A stretch of DNA of 64,000 nucleotides from an uncultured Planococcus sp. (GCA_947493585.1 CANLRI010000001.1:558001-622000); one strand, 5' to 3'; shown: positions 24,906 to 33,568, counted from the first letter of the stretch. Notes: generated by a model not told the origin, from the sequence alone. Translations and numbers: made by a program.

Positions 24906-25009
24906 GAAAAACGACTCCTTTTTGCTGATTTCGATGTCTTCAGCATACCCGAAAAACGGTATAATAGAAATTATAGAGTGATTCAAACGGAAAAGGAGCG
25001 CAATCAGCT

Positions 25010-25486
25010 ATGACAGGAAAAACACACATCACGGGCGGAATCGCAGCCAGTCTGGCATTTGCGCAAGTTTCCCATTACGAGCCCGCCATTTTATTGATCG
25101 GCGGAGTTGCCGGGGCACTGATCCCGGATATTTGCCACGGTTCGAGCAAAATCGGCAGGAGCCTGCCGATTTTATCAAAGCTCATCAGCACATTGTTCGG
25201 CCATCGGACTTTCACCCATAGCTTGCTGTTTCTGCTGCTCATGACGGCATTGTTTCAAGCAGTGTTGCCGAATGAAGCTTTGGCGGCGGGCATTCTTGTC
25301 GGCATGATCAGCCACATCGTACTGGACATGGCGACGAAAAGGGGCGTAAAACTATTGTTCCCGCTGCGTGTAACGGTGCGCTTTCCACTTACGACATCGA
25401 CTGGGAGCTTTACGGAACATCTGGTGTTTGCTGCCTTATCGGTGCTGTCGGTTTATTTCGGCTATAACCTATTCAACTTTGCGTAA
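25010..25486 (+). CDS. metal-dependent hydrolase, YdjM/DUF457 family membrane protein
   Basis: A 158-residue integral membrane protein of the LexA-binding/YdjM (DUF457) family. It has the characteristic N-terminal KTHITGGIAASLA and the paired-His motifs HRTFTHSLLF near residue 65 and MISHIVLDMATKRGVKLLFP near residue 105. The ATG at 25010 follows AAAAGGAG. A TATAAT lies at 24960-24965, without a clear -35 box. The function of the family is poorly defined. Confidence 0.85.
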   Translation: MTGKTHITGGIAASLAFAQVSHYEPAILLIGGVAGALIPDICHGSSKIGRSLPILSKLISTLFGHRTFTHSLLFLLLMTALFQAVLPNEALAAGILVGMISHIVLDMATKRGVKLLFPLRVTVRFPLTTSTGSFTEHLVFAALSVLSVYFGYNLFNFA

Positions 25487-25489
25487 TAA

Positions 25490-25514
25490 GTTTTAAGCAG
25501 TATTCTTCGGGAAT
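25490..25514 (+). promoter_or_regulatory. candidate sigma-B promoter for the 62-residue hydrophilic protein
   Basis: GTTTTA (25490-25495), a 13-base spacer, and GGGAAT (25509-25514) match the sigma-B pattern GTTTWW-N12-15-GGGWAW. The small gene starts 35 bases further on. Confidence 0.55.
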
Positions 25515-25548
25515 AGGAGGGGAAAGCAGTCCAAGAGGAGGAAGTACA

Positions 25549-25737
25549 ATGCCTAGAGACGAATTTTCCAAAAATGCTAACCCTTCGAAGAATACGGACC
25601 GAAGAAAACGTGAAGAGTTTGAGGGAATCGGCCGTGAATCGCAGGAAGACGGACAGAAGATGAGAAAAGAAGGCGCCCACAGCAACACCGGTGTCGGCGA
25701 TGAACGAAATCCGATTGGCGAATCGGAAAGTAAATAA
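25549..25737 (+). CDS. small hydrophilic protein (62 residues), function unknown
   Basis: A 62-residue, highly charged protein rich in Arg, Lys, Glu, Asn and Gly, with no hydrophobic segment or Cys. The C-terminal half reads like a hydrophilin (NTGVGDERNPIGESESK). A strong AAGAGGAGG precedes the ATG and a terminator follows, so it is a genuine gene. A sigma-B-like promoter lies just upstream. By composition it resembles small general-stress proteins, but I do not recognise a named family. Confidence 0.72.
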   Translation: MPRDEFSKNANPSKNTDRRKREEFEGIGRESQEDGQKMRKEGAHSNTGVGDERNPIGESESK

Positions 25738-25744
25738 TAGCGTG

Positions 25745-25785
25745 AAAAGAAGCTGACGGAAATTGACCGGCAGCTTCTTTTGTTT
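25745..25785 (+). terminator. intrinsic terminator after the 62-residue gene
   Basis: AAAAGAAGCTG (25745-25755) pairs with CAGCTTCTTTT (25771-25781), followed by more T residues. Confidence 0.85.
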
Positions 25786-25905
25786 TGGCTAATGCCAATT
25801 AAACGAAGCGATACCGGACAGATGGAAACTGGATGAAATAAATGCAGTTTCAAAAAGACAGCAAATTCATCCGCCAAAAGCTATTGCGGCACTTGTTCTG
25901 AAAAA

Positions 25906-25919
25906 TGAAAACGGATACA
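25906..25919 (+). promoter_or_regulatory. cre-like site upstream of the DASS symporter
   Basis: TGAAAACGGATACA agrees with the cre consensus TGWAANCGNTNWCA at all but one position. It overlaps a weak promoter pair, TTGTTC (25894-25899) and TACACT (25917-25922). CcpA repression of a carboxylate transporter is plausible. The remainder of the 25786-25969 gap shows nothing else. Confidence 0.6.
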
Positions 25920-25969
25920 CTGAAGCAGGTGGAATAATTAAACAATTCTTTAAAAATTGGAGGGATAGT

Positions 25970-27613
25970 ATGATTTCAGCAACTTGGAACTGGATGTGGG
26001 AAAAGCACGACCAGGCAAAAGACATGCTGCGTTTTTTTGCCAAGCCTGGCTCGACTTCACCAGGGGACGACCGCGACCGTGCAGAAGACGCAGGTACATA
26101 CGATGAACGCTTCAAAAAGAAAAGCTATAACACGCCGCAATTGATCGGGCTGATCCTCGGCCCTTTGCTGTTCATCTTGACAATGCTGTTTGTGAATCCA
26201 GAAGGCTTGACGCCGGAAGCGAAGGCGATTTTGGCGAGTACTATATGGATCGCGACTTGGTGGATCACCGAAGCGATTCCGATTCCAGCGACTTCGCTCT
26301 TGCCGATTGTGTTATTTCCTTTAACTGAGGGCTTAGACGTTGGGGCGACCACGTCGGCTTACGGCAACGACACGATTTTCCTGTTCATGGGCGGGTTCAT
26401 GATCGCCTTGACGATGGAAAAGTGGAATTTGCATAAACGCATTGCCTTGACCATCATTTCGGTGATCGGCACGAATACCGAACGAATCATTCTTGGTTTC
26501 ATGGTAGCAACTGGGTTCTTGTCGATGTGGATTTCCAACACCGCAACTGCCATGATGATGGTGCCAATCGGCCTGGCCATTATTTACCAGGTGTCGGAAG
26601 CACTGAAACATGACGACTCGATCGATACTTCTCAGGAAAACTTCGGATTTGGCAAAGCGCTCATGCTCGGCATTGCTTATTCCGCTTCACTCGGAGGAAT
26701 CGCGACCTTGATCGGGACGCCCCCGAATACCTTGCTCGCCGGTGCTGTCAATGAAATCTACGGCATTGAAATCACGTTTGCTGAGTGGATGCTGTTCGGC
26801 GTGCCGGTAGCGTGGATTTTTATCTTTGTGGCTTGGTTCTATTTGGTGAAAGTGGCGCATCCTCTAAAACTAAAAGAGTTGCCTGGAGGCAGCGCAGTCA
26901 TTAAAGAGCAGAAGGCGGAGCTTGGCAAGGCTTCCTACGAGGAAAAGATCGTTTTCGCGATCTTCCTCTTGGCAGCATTTTCATGGATCACCCGTTCGTT
27001 TTTGCTAGTGGAATTCTTGCCTGGTTTGAACGATGCCATGGTAGGATTGATTGCTGCGCTGATTTTATTTGCCATCCCATCAAAAAACCGCAGAGGCGAT
27101 AATTTGCTCGACTGGTCGACTGCGGTTAAATTGCCATGGGGCATCTTGCTGCTCTTCGGGGGCGGCTTGGCAATCGCTGCAGGCTTTACTCAATCGGGGC
27201 TTTCTGAGTGGGTAGGCGGCCAGTTGATTGGCCTGCAAGGAATCAATGTCTTGATCATTGTGCTGGTCGTTGCGGCATTCGTGTTGTTCTTAACAGAAAT
27301 CACATCCAATACGGCTACAGCTTCGATGATGTTTCCGATTATGGCTTCGTTGGCAGTTGCGCTCGGCATCCACCCGTATGCATTGATGGTGACGGCCGCT
27401 GTCACGGCGTCTTGCGCATTTATGCTGCCGGTGGCGACACCGCCAAACGCGGTCGTCTTCGGTTCAGGCTATTTGAAAATTATTGATATGGCCCGTGCCG
27501 GATTTATCCTGAACGTTTTCGGTATTGTTTTTGTCGGGCTGGCCGTCTATTACTTCCTGCCGCTCGTCTGGGGCATCGATTTATTAAGTACCCCAGCACA
27601 GTTCCTGGAATAA
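25970..27613 (+). CDS. sodium-dependent dicarboxylate/citrate symporter, DASS (SLC13) family
   Basis: A 547-residue membrane protein with about eleven to thirteen hydrophobic segments after a 60-residue cytoplasmic N-terminus. SLC13 signatures include ITEAIPIPATSLLPIVLFPL, the SNTATAMMMVPIG motif near residue 190, and SNTATASMMFPIMASLA near residue 450. These paired SNT motifs form the sodium and carboxylate sites. The ATG at 25970 follows TGGAGGG. It would import succinate, malate or a similar acid. A cre-like site upstream suggests carbon catabolite repression. Confidence 0.92.
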   Translation: MISATWNWMWEKHDQAKDMLRFFAKPGSTSPGDDRDRAEDAGTYDERFKKKSYNTPQLIGLILGPLLFILTMLFVNPEGLTPEAKAILASTIWIATWWITEAIPIPATSLLPIVLFPLTEGLDVGATTSAYGNDTIFLFMGGFMIALTMEKWNLHKRIALTIISVIGTNTERIILGFMVATGFLSMWISNTATAMMMVPIGLAIIYQVSEALKHDDSIDTSQENFGFGKALMLGIAYSASLGGIATLIGTPPNTLLAGAVNEIYGIEITFAEWMLFGVPVAWIFIFVAWFYLVKVAHPLKLKELPGGSAVIKEQKAELGKASYEEKIVFAIFLLAAFSWITRSFLLVEFLPGLNDAMVGLIAALILFAIPSKNRRGDNLLDWSTAVKLPWGILLLFGGGLAIAAGFTQSGLSEWVGGQLIGLQGINVLIIVLVVAAFVLFLTEITSNTATASMMFPIMASLAVALGIHPYALMVTAAVTASCAFMLPVATPPNAVVFGSGYLKIIDMARAGFILNVFGIVFVGLAVYYFLPLVWGIDLLSTPAQFLE

Positions 27614-27616
27614 AAT

Positions 27617-27653
27617 AAAAGAGCCGCCTCATGCAATTGAGGCGGCTCTTTTT
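27617..27653. terminator. bidirectional intrinsic terminator
   Basis: A 15-base arm (AAAAGAGCCGCCTCA / TGAGGCGGCTCTTTT) lies between the DASS symporter and the convergent MFS gene, with T-runs on both sides. It overlaps the MFS stop codon. Confidence 0.92.
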
Positions 27654-28825
27654 CTGTACCAAGTAACGATCATTACGTAAATCGCTGGCATCGCTGCGCA
27701 AAGAATGATCAGCACGTTCCAGCCGAAACGGGTCCAAATCGGGCTGAGCAATGAGCTTCCAGCGGCGACGCCGATATAATAGGATACGAGGTATAAGCTT
27801 GATGCACTGCCTTTATGATGCGTCGCTTGCTGGCCGACAGAAGCGGCGGTCAGTGAATGGGCTGTGAAAAACCCGAGGCAAGTTATGCATAAGCCGACTG
27901 CCACCATCCACAGTTCAGTGCCCAGCGTCATCAATACACCGGCTGTAAAAACGAACACGCCGACCAGGCGCACGCGCCGCAAGCCGAATGCTTCGGCAGC
28001 ACGCCCTGCGAGCGGAGATCCGATGACCCCAATGCCGTAAGCGAAGAATAGATAGGAAATAGCTTGAAGCGACATGGAGAACGGCGGCGCTTCGAGATGG
28101 AAAGGTAAATATGTCCAGACACCGGTGAACGAAATCTGGAGGATGGCGCCGAGACCGAAGACAACGAGCAGCGCTGGGTTTTTCAAATGGAACAAAAAGC
28201 CTTCGATATCTTTTGAGAAACTTAGCTCGCTCGCTTCGAAATGGTGAGATGGCGGCAATAGCAAGAAGACGGCGATAAACAAAACGATGCCGGTCACGCC
28301 GAATGCGAAGAACGTCAACTGCCAGGAAAACGCATCGGTCAAGAAGCCGGTCAAGACGCGCCCGATCATGCCGCCGAGTGCATTGCTCGATATGTACAAA
28401 GCTGTGGCATAGGCGATGTTTTTTCGGTCAATCTCTTCGCTGATGTAAGCGAGCGCTGCCGCTGGGACACCGGCAAGTGCAAAGCCCTGGATCAAGCGCA
28501 ATATGAGAAACACAGTAAACGATTCGACAAACGGCAGGATGAAAAACGGAAGGGCAGAGCCGAGCAGCGACCAGATGATATAGGAACGCCGCCCGTTGCG
28601 GTCGGAGAAAAACCCGAGAATGATCAGCCCGGCAATCAATCCGATGATGGTCAAGGAAAGCGACAGGCTGGAAGTTGAAACCGACACCCCGAAATCCGAG
28701 ACAAAGACCGGCAATAAAGGCTGCACGGCATATATATTGGCAAAAATAAATAACGAAGCCAACAGCAGGCTCGCAATGATTTTCCAGAATTCACGATCGC
28801 GTACGGTGTAGGTGCGTTTTTCCAT
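27629..28825 (-). CDS. MFS transporter, YnfM/AraJ-like
   Basis: A 398-residue major facilitator protein with twelve predicted membrane helices. The loop 2-3 motif reads GFFSDRNGRRSYIIW near residue 85, and the central cytoplasmic loop lies near residue 190. The family of best resemblance is the YnfM-type drug or metabolite exporter group. The ATG at 28825 follows GGAAGTGA; the longer frame to 28885 is not needed. The substrate cannot be assigned. Confidence 0.87.
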   Translation of the reverse strand: MEKRTYTVRDREFWKIIASLLLASLFIFANIYAVQPLLPVFVSDFGVSVSTSSLSLSLTIIGLIAGLIILGFFSDRNGRRSYIIWSLLGSALPFFILPFVESFTVFLILRLIQGFALAGVPAAALAYISEEIDRKNIAYATALYISSNALGGMIGRVLTGFLTDAFSWQLTFFAFGVTGIVLFIAVFLLLPPSHHFEASELSFSKDIEGFLFHLKNPALLVVFGLGAILQISFTGVWTYLPFHLEAPPFSMSLQAISYLFFAYGIGVIGSPLAGRAAEAFGLRRVRLVGVFVFTAGVLMTLGTELWMVAVGLCITCLGFFTAHSLTAASVGQQATHHKGSASSLYLVSYYIGVAAGSSLLSPIWTRFGWNVLIILCAAMPAIYVMIVTWYRKRAASIA

Positions 28826-28911
28826 GGAGACAATCACTTCCGTTTCGTTAAAGCTTCTGCCATTCATTCTATCATTAATTGGCAAATAAGTGGGAGCGGC
28901 AAAAAGGGTGT

Positions 28912-28939
28912 GAAAAAGCCCGCATGAATAATGCGGGCT
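28912..28939 (-). terminator. intrinsic terminator of the 143-residue gene
   Basis: AGCCCGCAT/ATGCGGGCT (28917-28925 and 28931-28939) is a perfect stem. The A-run at 28912-28917 gives the U-tract on the minus strand. Confidence 0.88.
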
Positions 28940-28944
28940 GGTCG

Positions 28945-29376
28945 TTAAAGCTTATTGAAATACGCAAGAATTTGTTTGCGGGTAGGTTCTTGCAGGCGGT
29001 AGCGCAATTCCTTGTTTTGGGTATTCACGAGATGATAGGCCGGGTTTTCGACAACCGTAAATTTCCAATGCGGCTTCACGTTCTTTTTCTTTAATTGCAG
29101 TTCAGGAGGCATCATCTTATCGGTGAAGCTTTCAAGTTTAGCCATCAGGAACGTATCCATATAACGCACAATAACAAACCCTTGGTGTTTCTCAGGGTCA
29201 TATTTCGAGAGATTGTATTCACTTACATCAAAGCCTTTTTCGTAACGTTGCACAGACGGAGAAAGGACAAAAAAGTCCTCATTGTAAAAAACATTCGAGT
29301 TGCCGAATTGCTTGAGGCCCAATTCCTCAACCAAAAGATCCTTATTGACCAAATTCATTTCGCGCGCAGTAGCCAT
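28945..29376 (-). CDS. conserved hypothetical protein (143 residues)
   Basis: A soluble protein without Cys in the body, signal peptide or membrane segment. It contains FVLSPSVQRYEKGFDVSEYNL and ends in KQILAYFNKL. AGGAGGAATTGC precedes the ATG at 29376 and a strong terminator follows, so it is a real single-gene unit. A TATAAT (29414-29409, minus strand) lies upstream. I do not recognise the family. Confidence 0.7.
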   Translation of the reverse strand: MATAREMNLVNKDLLVEELGLKQFGNSNVFYNEDFFVLSPSVQRYEKGFDVSEYNLSKYDPEKHQGFVIVRYMDTFLMAKLESFTDKMMPPELQLKKKNVKPHWKFTVVENPAYHLVNTQNKELRYRLQEPTRKQILAYFNKL

Positions 29377-29429
29377 GCAATTCCTCCTCATTTCCTTATA
29401 GTCTCTCCATTATAACATTCTTTTGGATT

Positions 29430-29448
29430 GTACGCAGAAAGGGCGTAC
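29430..29448. repeat. inverted repeat between divergent genes
   Basis: GTACGC-N7-GCGTAC lies in the intergenic region, roughly over the -35 region of the leftward gene. It could be an operator shared by the divergent pair. No regulator family is suggested by the sequence. Confidence 0.35.
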
Positions 29449-29541
29449 CTAAAGGAATACACAGCAGATTACTAGAGAAGTTTGAAAAATCTGTTATATT
29501 GGAGTTAAGCCAATCCACTTAGAAAAAGGAGAGGATTTTCA

Positions 29542-30219
29542 GTGTGCGGAAGATTTGCGTTATATGCAGATTACGAAGCCTTGCTTGAGCGTTTTGAGAT
29601 AGAAGAAGCCGCGCTCGATCGAGCTTCCTACGAAGAGAATTACAATGTGGCGCCCTCCCAGCAAATCGCTGCGGTCATCAATGACGGCAAGCGCAACCGG
29701 CTTGGCACATTCCGTTGGGGGCTCATCCCGTCATGGGCAAAAGACCAGAAAATCGGCTACAAGATGATCAATGCCCGCGCGGAGACCGCGGCAGAAAAAC
29801 CGAGTTTCCGAAATGCCTTCAAGAAAAAGCGCTGCCTCATTCCGGCAAGTGCATTTTACGAATGGAAAAAAGGCCAGGATGGCAAAACACCGATGCTCAT
29901 CCATTTGGAGGACGATGAATTGTTCGCATTTGCAGGGCTATGGGAGTCGTGGGAATCGCCAGAAGGGGAATTGATCCATAGCTGCACGATTTTGACGACA
30001 CAGCCGAATGCATTGATGGCGGACATTCATGACCGCATGCCGGTTATTTTATCCAAGGAAGCGGAGAAAACCTGGCTCGATCCGAATATCCAGGACCCCG
30101 AGCTATTGCAGAAGCTCATCAAGCCTTACGAAGCGGCAGAGTTGGAAGCGTATGAAGTATCCGCCGCGGTCAACTCGCCGAGAAACACAGGACAGGAATT
30201 GATTCGGAAAATCGGATGA
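29542..30219 (+). CDS. SOS response-associated peptidase (SRAP, YedK/HMCES family)
   Basis: A 225-residue SRAP protein. Starting at GTG 29542 places Cys at position 2, which after methionine removal is the N-terminal nucleophile. The other active-site residues are present as N78 (NARAET), E107 (AFYEW) and H163 (DIHDRMP). SRAP proteins form covalent crosslinks with abasic sites in single-stranded DNA. The GTG start follows AAAAGGAGAGG. No LexA-type box was found immediately upstream. The length is typical of the family. Confidence 0.93.
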   Translation: MCGRFALYADYEALLERFEIEEAALDRASYEENYNVAPSQQIAAVINDGKRNRLGTFRWGLIPSWAKDQKIGYKMINARAETAAEKPSFRNAFKKKRCLIPASAFYEWKKGQDGKTPMLIHLEDDELFAFAGLWESWESPEGELIHSCTILTTQPNALMADIHDRMPVILSKEAEKTWLDPNIQDPELLQKLIKPYEAAELEAYEVSAAVNSPRNTGQELIRKIG

Positions 30220-30246
30220 TCACACTTTCATGCAAAGGGGAGGGTC

Positions 30247-31128
30247 ATGGTGAAAAGCGGGTTGATCTTGGAAGGCGGAGGCATGCGGGGCGTCTATACG
30301 GCTGGCGTGCTGCAGAAGTTCATGGAAGAGGGGCTATTTACGGAATATGTCATCGGTGTATCGGCCGGTGCTTGCAATGCCGTTTCGTATCTTTCCCGGC
30401 AAAGCGGCAGAAACCGGACAGTGATGATCGATTATGTCACGCATCCCGATTATATTTCCATGAAGAACTTCTTGAAGAAACGGGAATTGTTCGGCATGAA
30501 TTTAATTTTCGATGATATCCCGAACCGGCTTGTGCCGTTTGACTATGGCGGATTCGGTGCAGCTGCGGAAGAATTCGTGGTCGGAACGACGGATTGCATG
30601 ACGGGGGAAGCAATCTACTACCGCAAGCCGCTGCCCCCGGAAGATTTGCTGACGGTCGTGAGGGCATCGAGTTCGCTGCCATTCATGTCGCGCCCTGTGG
30701 AATATAACGGCCGGCTGCTTATGGATGGCAGCCTGGCCGACCCGCTGCCGATCAAACAAGCCTTGTCGGACGGCGTGACCAAGCCGATCATCGTGATGAC
30801 ACGTGAAAAGAGCTACCGCAAGCGCCATACGCCCCTTATGCGCCTCGCCCCGACATTTGCCCGGCAGTATCCAGGCCTTGCGCGGGCGCTCGAGGAACGG
30901 CAGCGCATTTATAACGAATCGCTGGAGCAGATAGAGGCGCTTGAAGCACAAGATGGTGCCATTATCGTACGCCCCCGCAATTTGCACAGGCTGCGCGGCA
31001 TCGAGCGGGACCAGGAGCGGCTTGCGGCTTTGTATGTCCAAGGCTACCGGGATGCAGAACTGGTCGTGCCCCGCGCGAAAAAATTCATCCATGCACAAAA
31101 TGCAGTAAGTTTGGAAAGGAGCTTGTGA
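30247..31128 (+). CDS. patatin-like phospholipase family protein
   Basis: A 293-residue patatin-fold lipid hydrolase. It shows the oxyanion motif EGGGMRGVYTAG near residue 12, the nucleophile elbow GVSAGA (GxSxG) near residue 39, and the catalytic DGS/DGG-type motif MDGSLADPLP near residue 160. This arrangement matches the YjjU/RssA-like bacterial group. The ATG at 30247 follows AAAGGGGAGG. Its stop overlaps the start of the GNAT gene, so the two are cotranscribed. Its lipid substrate is unknown. Confidence 0.9.
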   Translation: MVKSGLILEGGGMRGVYTAGVLQKFMEEGLFTEYVIGVSAGACNAVSYLSRQSGRNRTVMIDYVTHPDYISMKNFLKKRELFGMNLIFDDIPNRLVPFDYGGFGAAAEEFVVGTTDCMTGEAIYYRKPLPPEDLLTVVRASSSLPFMSRPVEYNGRLLMDGSLADPLPIKQALSDGVTKPIIVMTREKSYRKRHTPLMRLAPTFARQYPGLARALEERQRIYNESLEQIEALEAQDGAIIVRPRNLHRLRGIERDQERLAALYVQGYRDAELVVPRAKKFIHAQNAVSLERSL

Positions 31129-31574
31129 TGATTACCGAAATAGACCAGACAGATGAGAAAATTGCACGCGATATCCAGTCGATCCAGCGTCCGGCTTACC
31201 GGATCGAAGCGGAACTGATGGGGTTTCATGATATTCCCCATATTTCCGAGACGGTTGATGAAATCCAACAAAGCGAAGAGACCTTTCTCGGCTATCAGGA
31301 CGGCTATTTGAAAGGGTTCATTTCCTATAAAGAAGAAAATGGTGTCGTCGATATTTATCGGCTTGTTGTGGATCCGCTCCAGTTTCGCCAAGGGATTGCC
31401 CGCAGCCTGGTGGACTATCTTCTCCAGCAAAAGAACGCAGCGGAGTTCATTGTCAGTACAGGCACCGCAAATGTGCCAGCTCGAAAACTATATGAATCAT
31501 TCGGCTTCCGGGAAGAAGAAACCTTCGAAGTCGCACCAGGCGTCACATGCACTCAATTCCGCCTGGCTGTTTGA
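31128..31574 (+). CDS. GNAT family N-acetyltransferase
   Basis: A 148-residue acetyltransferase. The acetyl-CoA binding region appears as IYRLVVDPLQFRQGIARSLVDYLL near residue 85, followed by VSTGTANVPARKLYESFGF, the usual helix-to-motif B segment. The ATG at 31128 lies 6 bases after AAGGAG and shares its first base with the patatin stop. The substrate is not predictable. Confidence 0.88.
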   Translation: MITEIDQTDEKIARDIQSIQRPAYRIEAELMGFHDIPHISETVDEIQQSEETFLGYQDGYLKGFISYKEENGVVDIYRLVVDPLQFRQGIARSLVDYLLQQKNAAEFIVSTGTANVPARKLYESFGFREEETFEVAPGVTCTQFRLAV

Positions 31575-31619
31575 CCGCCTGCCGCCGCAGTTCTTTTGAG
31601 GGCTGCAGGCGGTTTTTTG
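31575..31619 (+). terminator. intrinsic terminator after the GNAT gene
   Basis: ACCGCCTGC pairs with GCAGGCGGT across a 22-base interior, followed by TTTTTT. Confidence 0.8.
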
Positions 31620-31648
31620 TGGTTTCAGGAGATGCAGGCACATTTATT

Positions 31649-31666
31649 TATTTTTAATTCGAGATA
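31649..31666 (+). promoter_or_regulatory. MhqR-box-like element upstream of the DUF896 gene
   Basis: TATTTTTAATTCGAGATA resembles the MhqR operator pattern as I recall it (TATCT-CGAATTCG-AGATA), with a good right half and a weaker left half. An AT-rich -10-like stretch follows. A better copy occurs at 32922-32939. Confidence 0.4.
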
Positions 31667-31723
31667 ATATAAAATGAAGGAAGTGGATATGTCCCTGTCC
31701 GCACAGAAAGGAGTGCGATTCAG

Positions 31724-31933
31724 ATGATTAAGGTCTTGCCGCGCATTAATGAATTGGCGCAAAAAGAGCGCAGCTATGGATTAAGTTATGCGGAAATCCG
31801 GGAGCAGCAAGTGCTCCGCCGCGAATATCTCCAAGAAATCCGTGGACAAGTCGAGACAACCGTAACGAATATGACGGTTATCGACCCGCTCGGCGCAGAT
31901 GTCACGCCAAACAAAGTCAAAGACTTGAAATAA
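31724..31933 (+). CDS. DUF896 family protein (YnzC-like)
   Basis: A 69-residue protein with the DUF896 pattern: an opening INELAQKERSYGLSYAEIREQQ, then LRREYLQEIRGQVETT, and the ending TVIDPLGADVTPNKVKDLK. Members are small helical proteins, and the B. subtilis homologue is YnzC. The ATG at 31724 follows AAAGGAG. It lies 39 bases before hslO with no terminator between, so the two are probably cotranscribed. Its molecular function is not established. Confidence 0.9.
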   Translation: MIKVLPRINELAQKERSYGLSYAEIREQQVLRREYLQEIRGQVETTVTNMTVIDPLGADVTPNKVKDLK

Positions 31934-31972
31934 ACGAACAAACCCAAACGATTTCAGAGAGGAAGAAAATAG

Positions 31973-32842
31973 ATGAACGATTATTTAGTGAAAGCATTGG
32001 CTTACGATGGCCAGATCCGCGCCTTCGCAACGCGCACCACAGAAACAGTGAATGAGGCACAGCGCCGCCATTATACATGGCCTACCGCGTCTGCAGCACT
32101 TGGCCGTTCGATGACAGCAAGTGTCATGCTCGGTGCGATGCTGAAAGGCGAAGAAAAATTGACGATTAAAATCAACGGGGGCGGACCGCTTGGCACGATT
32201 CTCGTGGACGCCAACGCAAAAGGCGAAGTGCGTGGCTATGTTTCCAATCCCCAAACCCATTTTGACTTGAACGAGCAAGGCAAACTCGATGTCCGGCGGG
32301 CAGTCGGAACAGAAGGGACACTGACTGTCTCCAAAGACATCGGCTTGCAGCATCCATATGTCGGGCAAGTGCCGATCATCTCAGGTGAGCTCGGAGACGA
32401 TTTCACCCATTACATCGTGACTTCCGAACAGACGCCTTCCTCTTTCGGCGTCGGCGTTATCGTCAATCCCGACAATACAATCTTGGCTTCAGGCGGCTTC
32501 ATGATCCAATTGATGCCGGGGACTGATGAAAAAGTGATCAGCCAGCTTGAACAGCGCCTGACCGAAATACCGACCATCTCGAATATGGTGCGTGCCGGTT
32601 TGACTCCTGAAGATATCCTAGACGAAGTATTGGGCAAAGAAAATGTCAAAGCGCTCGATACGATGCCAGTGAATTTCCAATGCCAATGCTCACGTGAGCG
32701 CATTCATAATGCCATCCAAGGCCTTGGAACTGCAGAAATCGAAGATATTATCGTGACAGAAGGCAAAGCGGAAGCACAATGCCATTTCTGCAACGAAACC
32801 TATGTATTCACGAAAGATCAATTGCAGGATATGTTGTCTTAA
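31973..32842 (+). CDS. hslO: Hsp33 redox-regulated chaperone
   Basis: A 289-residue cytosolic holdase chaperone activated by oxidation. The C-terminal zinc switch is present as CQCSRERI near residue 236 and CHFCNETY near residue 269, giving the four Cys ligands CxC and CxxC. The N-terminal domain has the family segments [19 protein letters not shown] and [16 protein letters not shown]. The ATG at 31973 follows GAGAGGAAG. A terminator follows it. The upstream unit carries an MhqR-like box, which would fit thiol or quinone stress control. Confidence 0.96.
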   Translation: MNDYLVKALAYDGQIRAFATRTTETVNEAQRRHYTWPTASAALGRSMTASVMLGAMLKGEEKLTIKINGGGPLGTILVDANAKGEVRGYVSNPQTHFDLNEQGKLDVRRAVGTEGTLTVSKDIGLQHPYVGQVPIISGELGDDFTHYIVTSEQTPSSFGVGVIVNPDNTILASGGFMIQLMPGTDEKVISQLEQRLTEIPTISNMVRAGLTPEDILDEVLGKENVKALDTMPVNFQCQCSRERIHNAIQGLGTAEIEDIIVTEGKAEAQCHFCNETYVFTKDQLQDMLS

Positions 32843-32854
32843 TTAGCGCTATGT

Positions 32855-32884
32855 AAAGCCTGTGGAAGATTCCGCAGGCTTTTT
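32855..32884 (+). terminator. intrinsic terminator of hslO
   Basis: AAAGCCTG/CAGGCTTT stem with inner GG/CC pairs, followed by TTTTT. Confidence 0.85.
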
Positions 32885-32887
32885 GAT

Positions 32888-32939
32888 TTGGAAGCGTAAG
32901 GTGGATATGATATGATGTTATTATCTCGAATTAAAGATA
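32888..32939 (+). promoter_or_regulatory. promoter with MhqR-box-like operator, hydrolase gene
   Basis: TTGGAA (32888-32893) and TATGAT (32911-32916) are 17 bases apart. TATCTCGAATTAAAGATA at 32922-32939 covers the predicted start of transcription and matches 16 of 18 positions of the recalled MhqR operator pattern. In B. subtilis MhqR represses mhqED and related genes and is released by quinones. Confidence 0.62.
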
Positions 32940-32960
32940 TTATAAATGGGAGGTTTTTAC

Positions 32961-33566
32961 ATGATGAAACATATTTACAATCCACCAGCGGATGCGTCCA
33001 AGCCGACATTCCTGCTGTTGCACGGAACAGGTGGAACAGAAACGGACTTATTGCCGGCAGCAGGGCACATCGATCCGGAAGCGGGCGTGCTGAGTGTTCG
33101 CGGGAATGTGTCGGAAAACGGCATGCCGCGATTTTTCAAACGTTTGTCTGAAGGCGTCTTCGACATGGAAGATTTGCGTGAACGGACAGAAGAACTGCAC
33201 GCATTTATCGGCCAGGCAGCTGATGAATACGGCTTTGACCGCAATAATGTCATTGCGCTTGGCTATTCGAACGGCGCGAATATTGCCGCGAACCTATTAT
33301 TCTCTTACAAAGATTCATTGAAAGCGGCGATTTTGCACCACCCAATGGTACCGGACCGCAATAAGGAATTGCCGAATCTGGAAGGGACGCGTGTCTTCAT
33401 CGCTGCTGGAACTAACGACCCGATCTGCCCGAAAGAAGAATCGGAAGATCTGGAAAAACTGCTGAGCGGAGCAGGCGCCAAGGTCGACTTGCATTGGGAA
33501 AACCAAGGCCACCAGCTGACGATGGATGAATTGGTTGCAGCGAAAGCTTGGTATGAAAAAGGGTGA
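32961..33566 (+). CDS. alpha/beta hydrolase, carboxylesterase (MhqD-like)
   Basis: A 201-residue alpha/beta hydrolase of the phospholipase/carboxylesterase group. It has the oxyanion segment LLHGTGGTETDLLP near residue 20, the nucleophile GYSNGAN near residue 98, the acid in GTNDPICP near residue 147, and the His in ENQGHQLT near residue 183. The ATG at 32961 follows GGGAGG. The product resembles the B. subtilis quinone-inducible hydrolase MhqD, and an MhqR-like box lies over its promoter, which supports that assignment. Confidence 0.85.
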   Translation: MMKHIYNPPADASKPTFLLLHGTGGTETDLLPAAGHIDPEAGVLSVRGNVSENGMPRFFKRLSEGVFDMEDLRERTEELHAFIGQAADEYGFDRNNVIALGYSNGANIAANLLFSYKDSLKAAILHHPMVPDRNKELPNLEGTRVFIAAGTNDPICPKEESEDLEKLLSGAGAKVDLHWENQGHQLTMDELVAAKAWYEKG

Positions 33567-33568
33567 AC

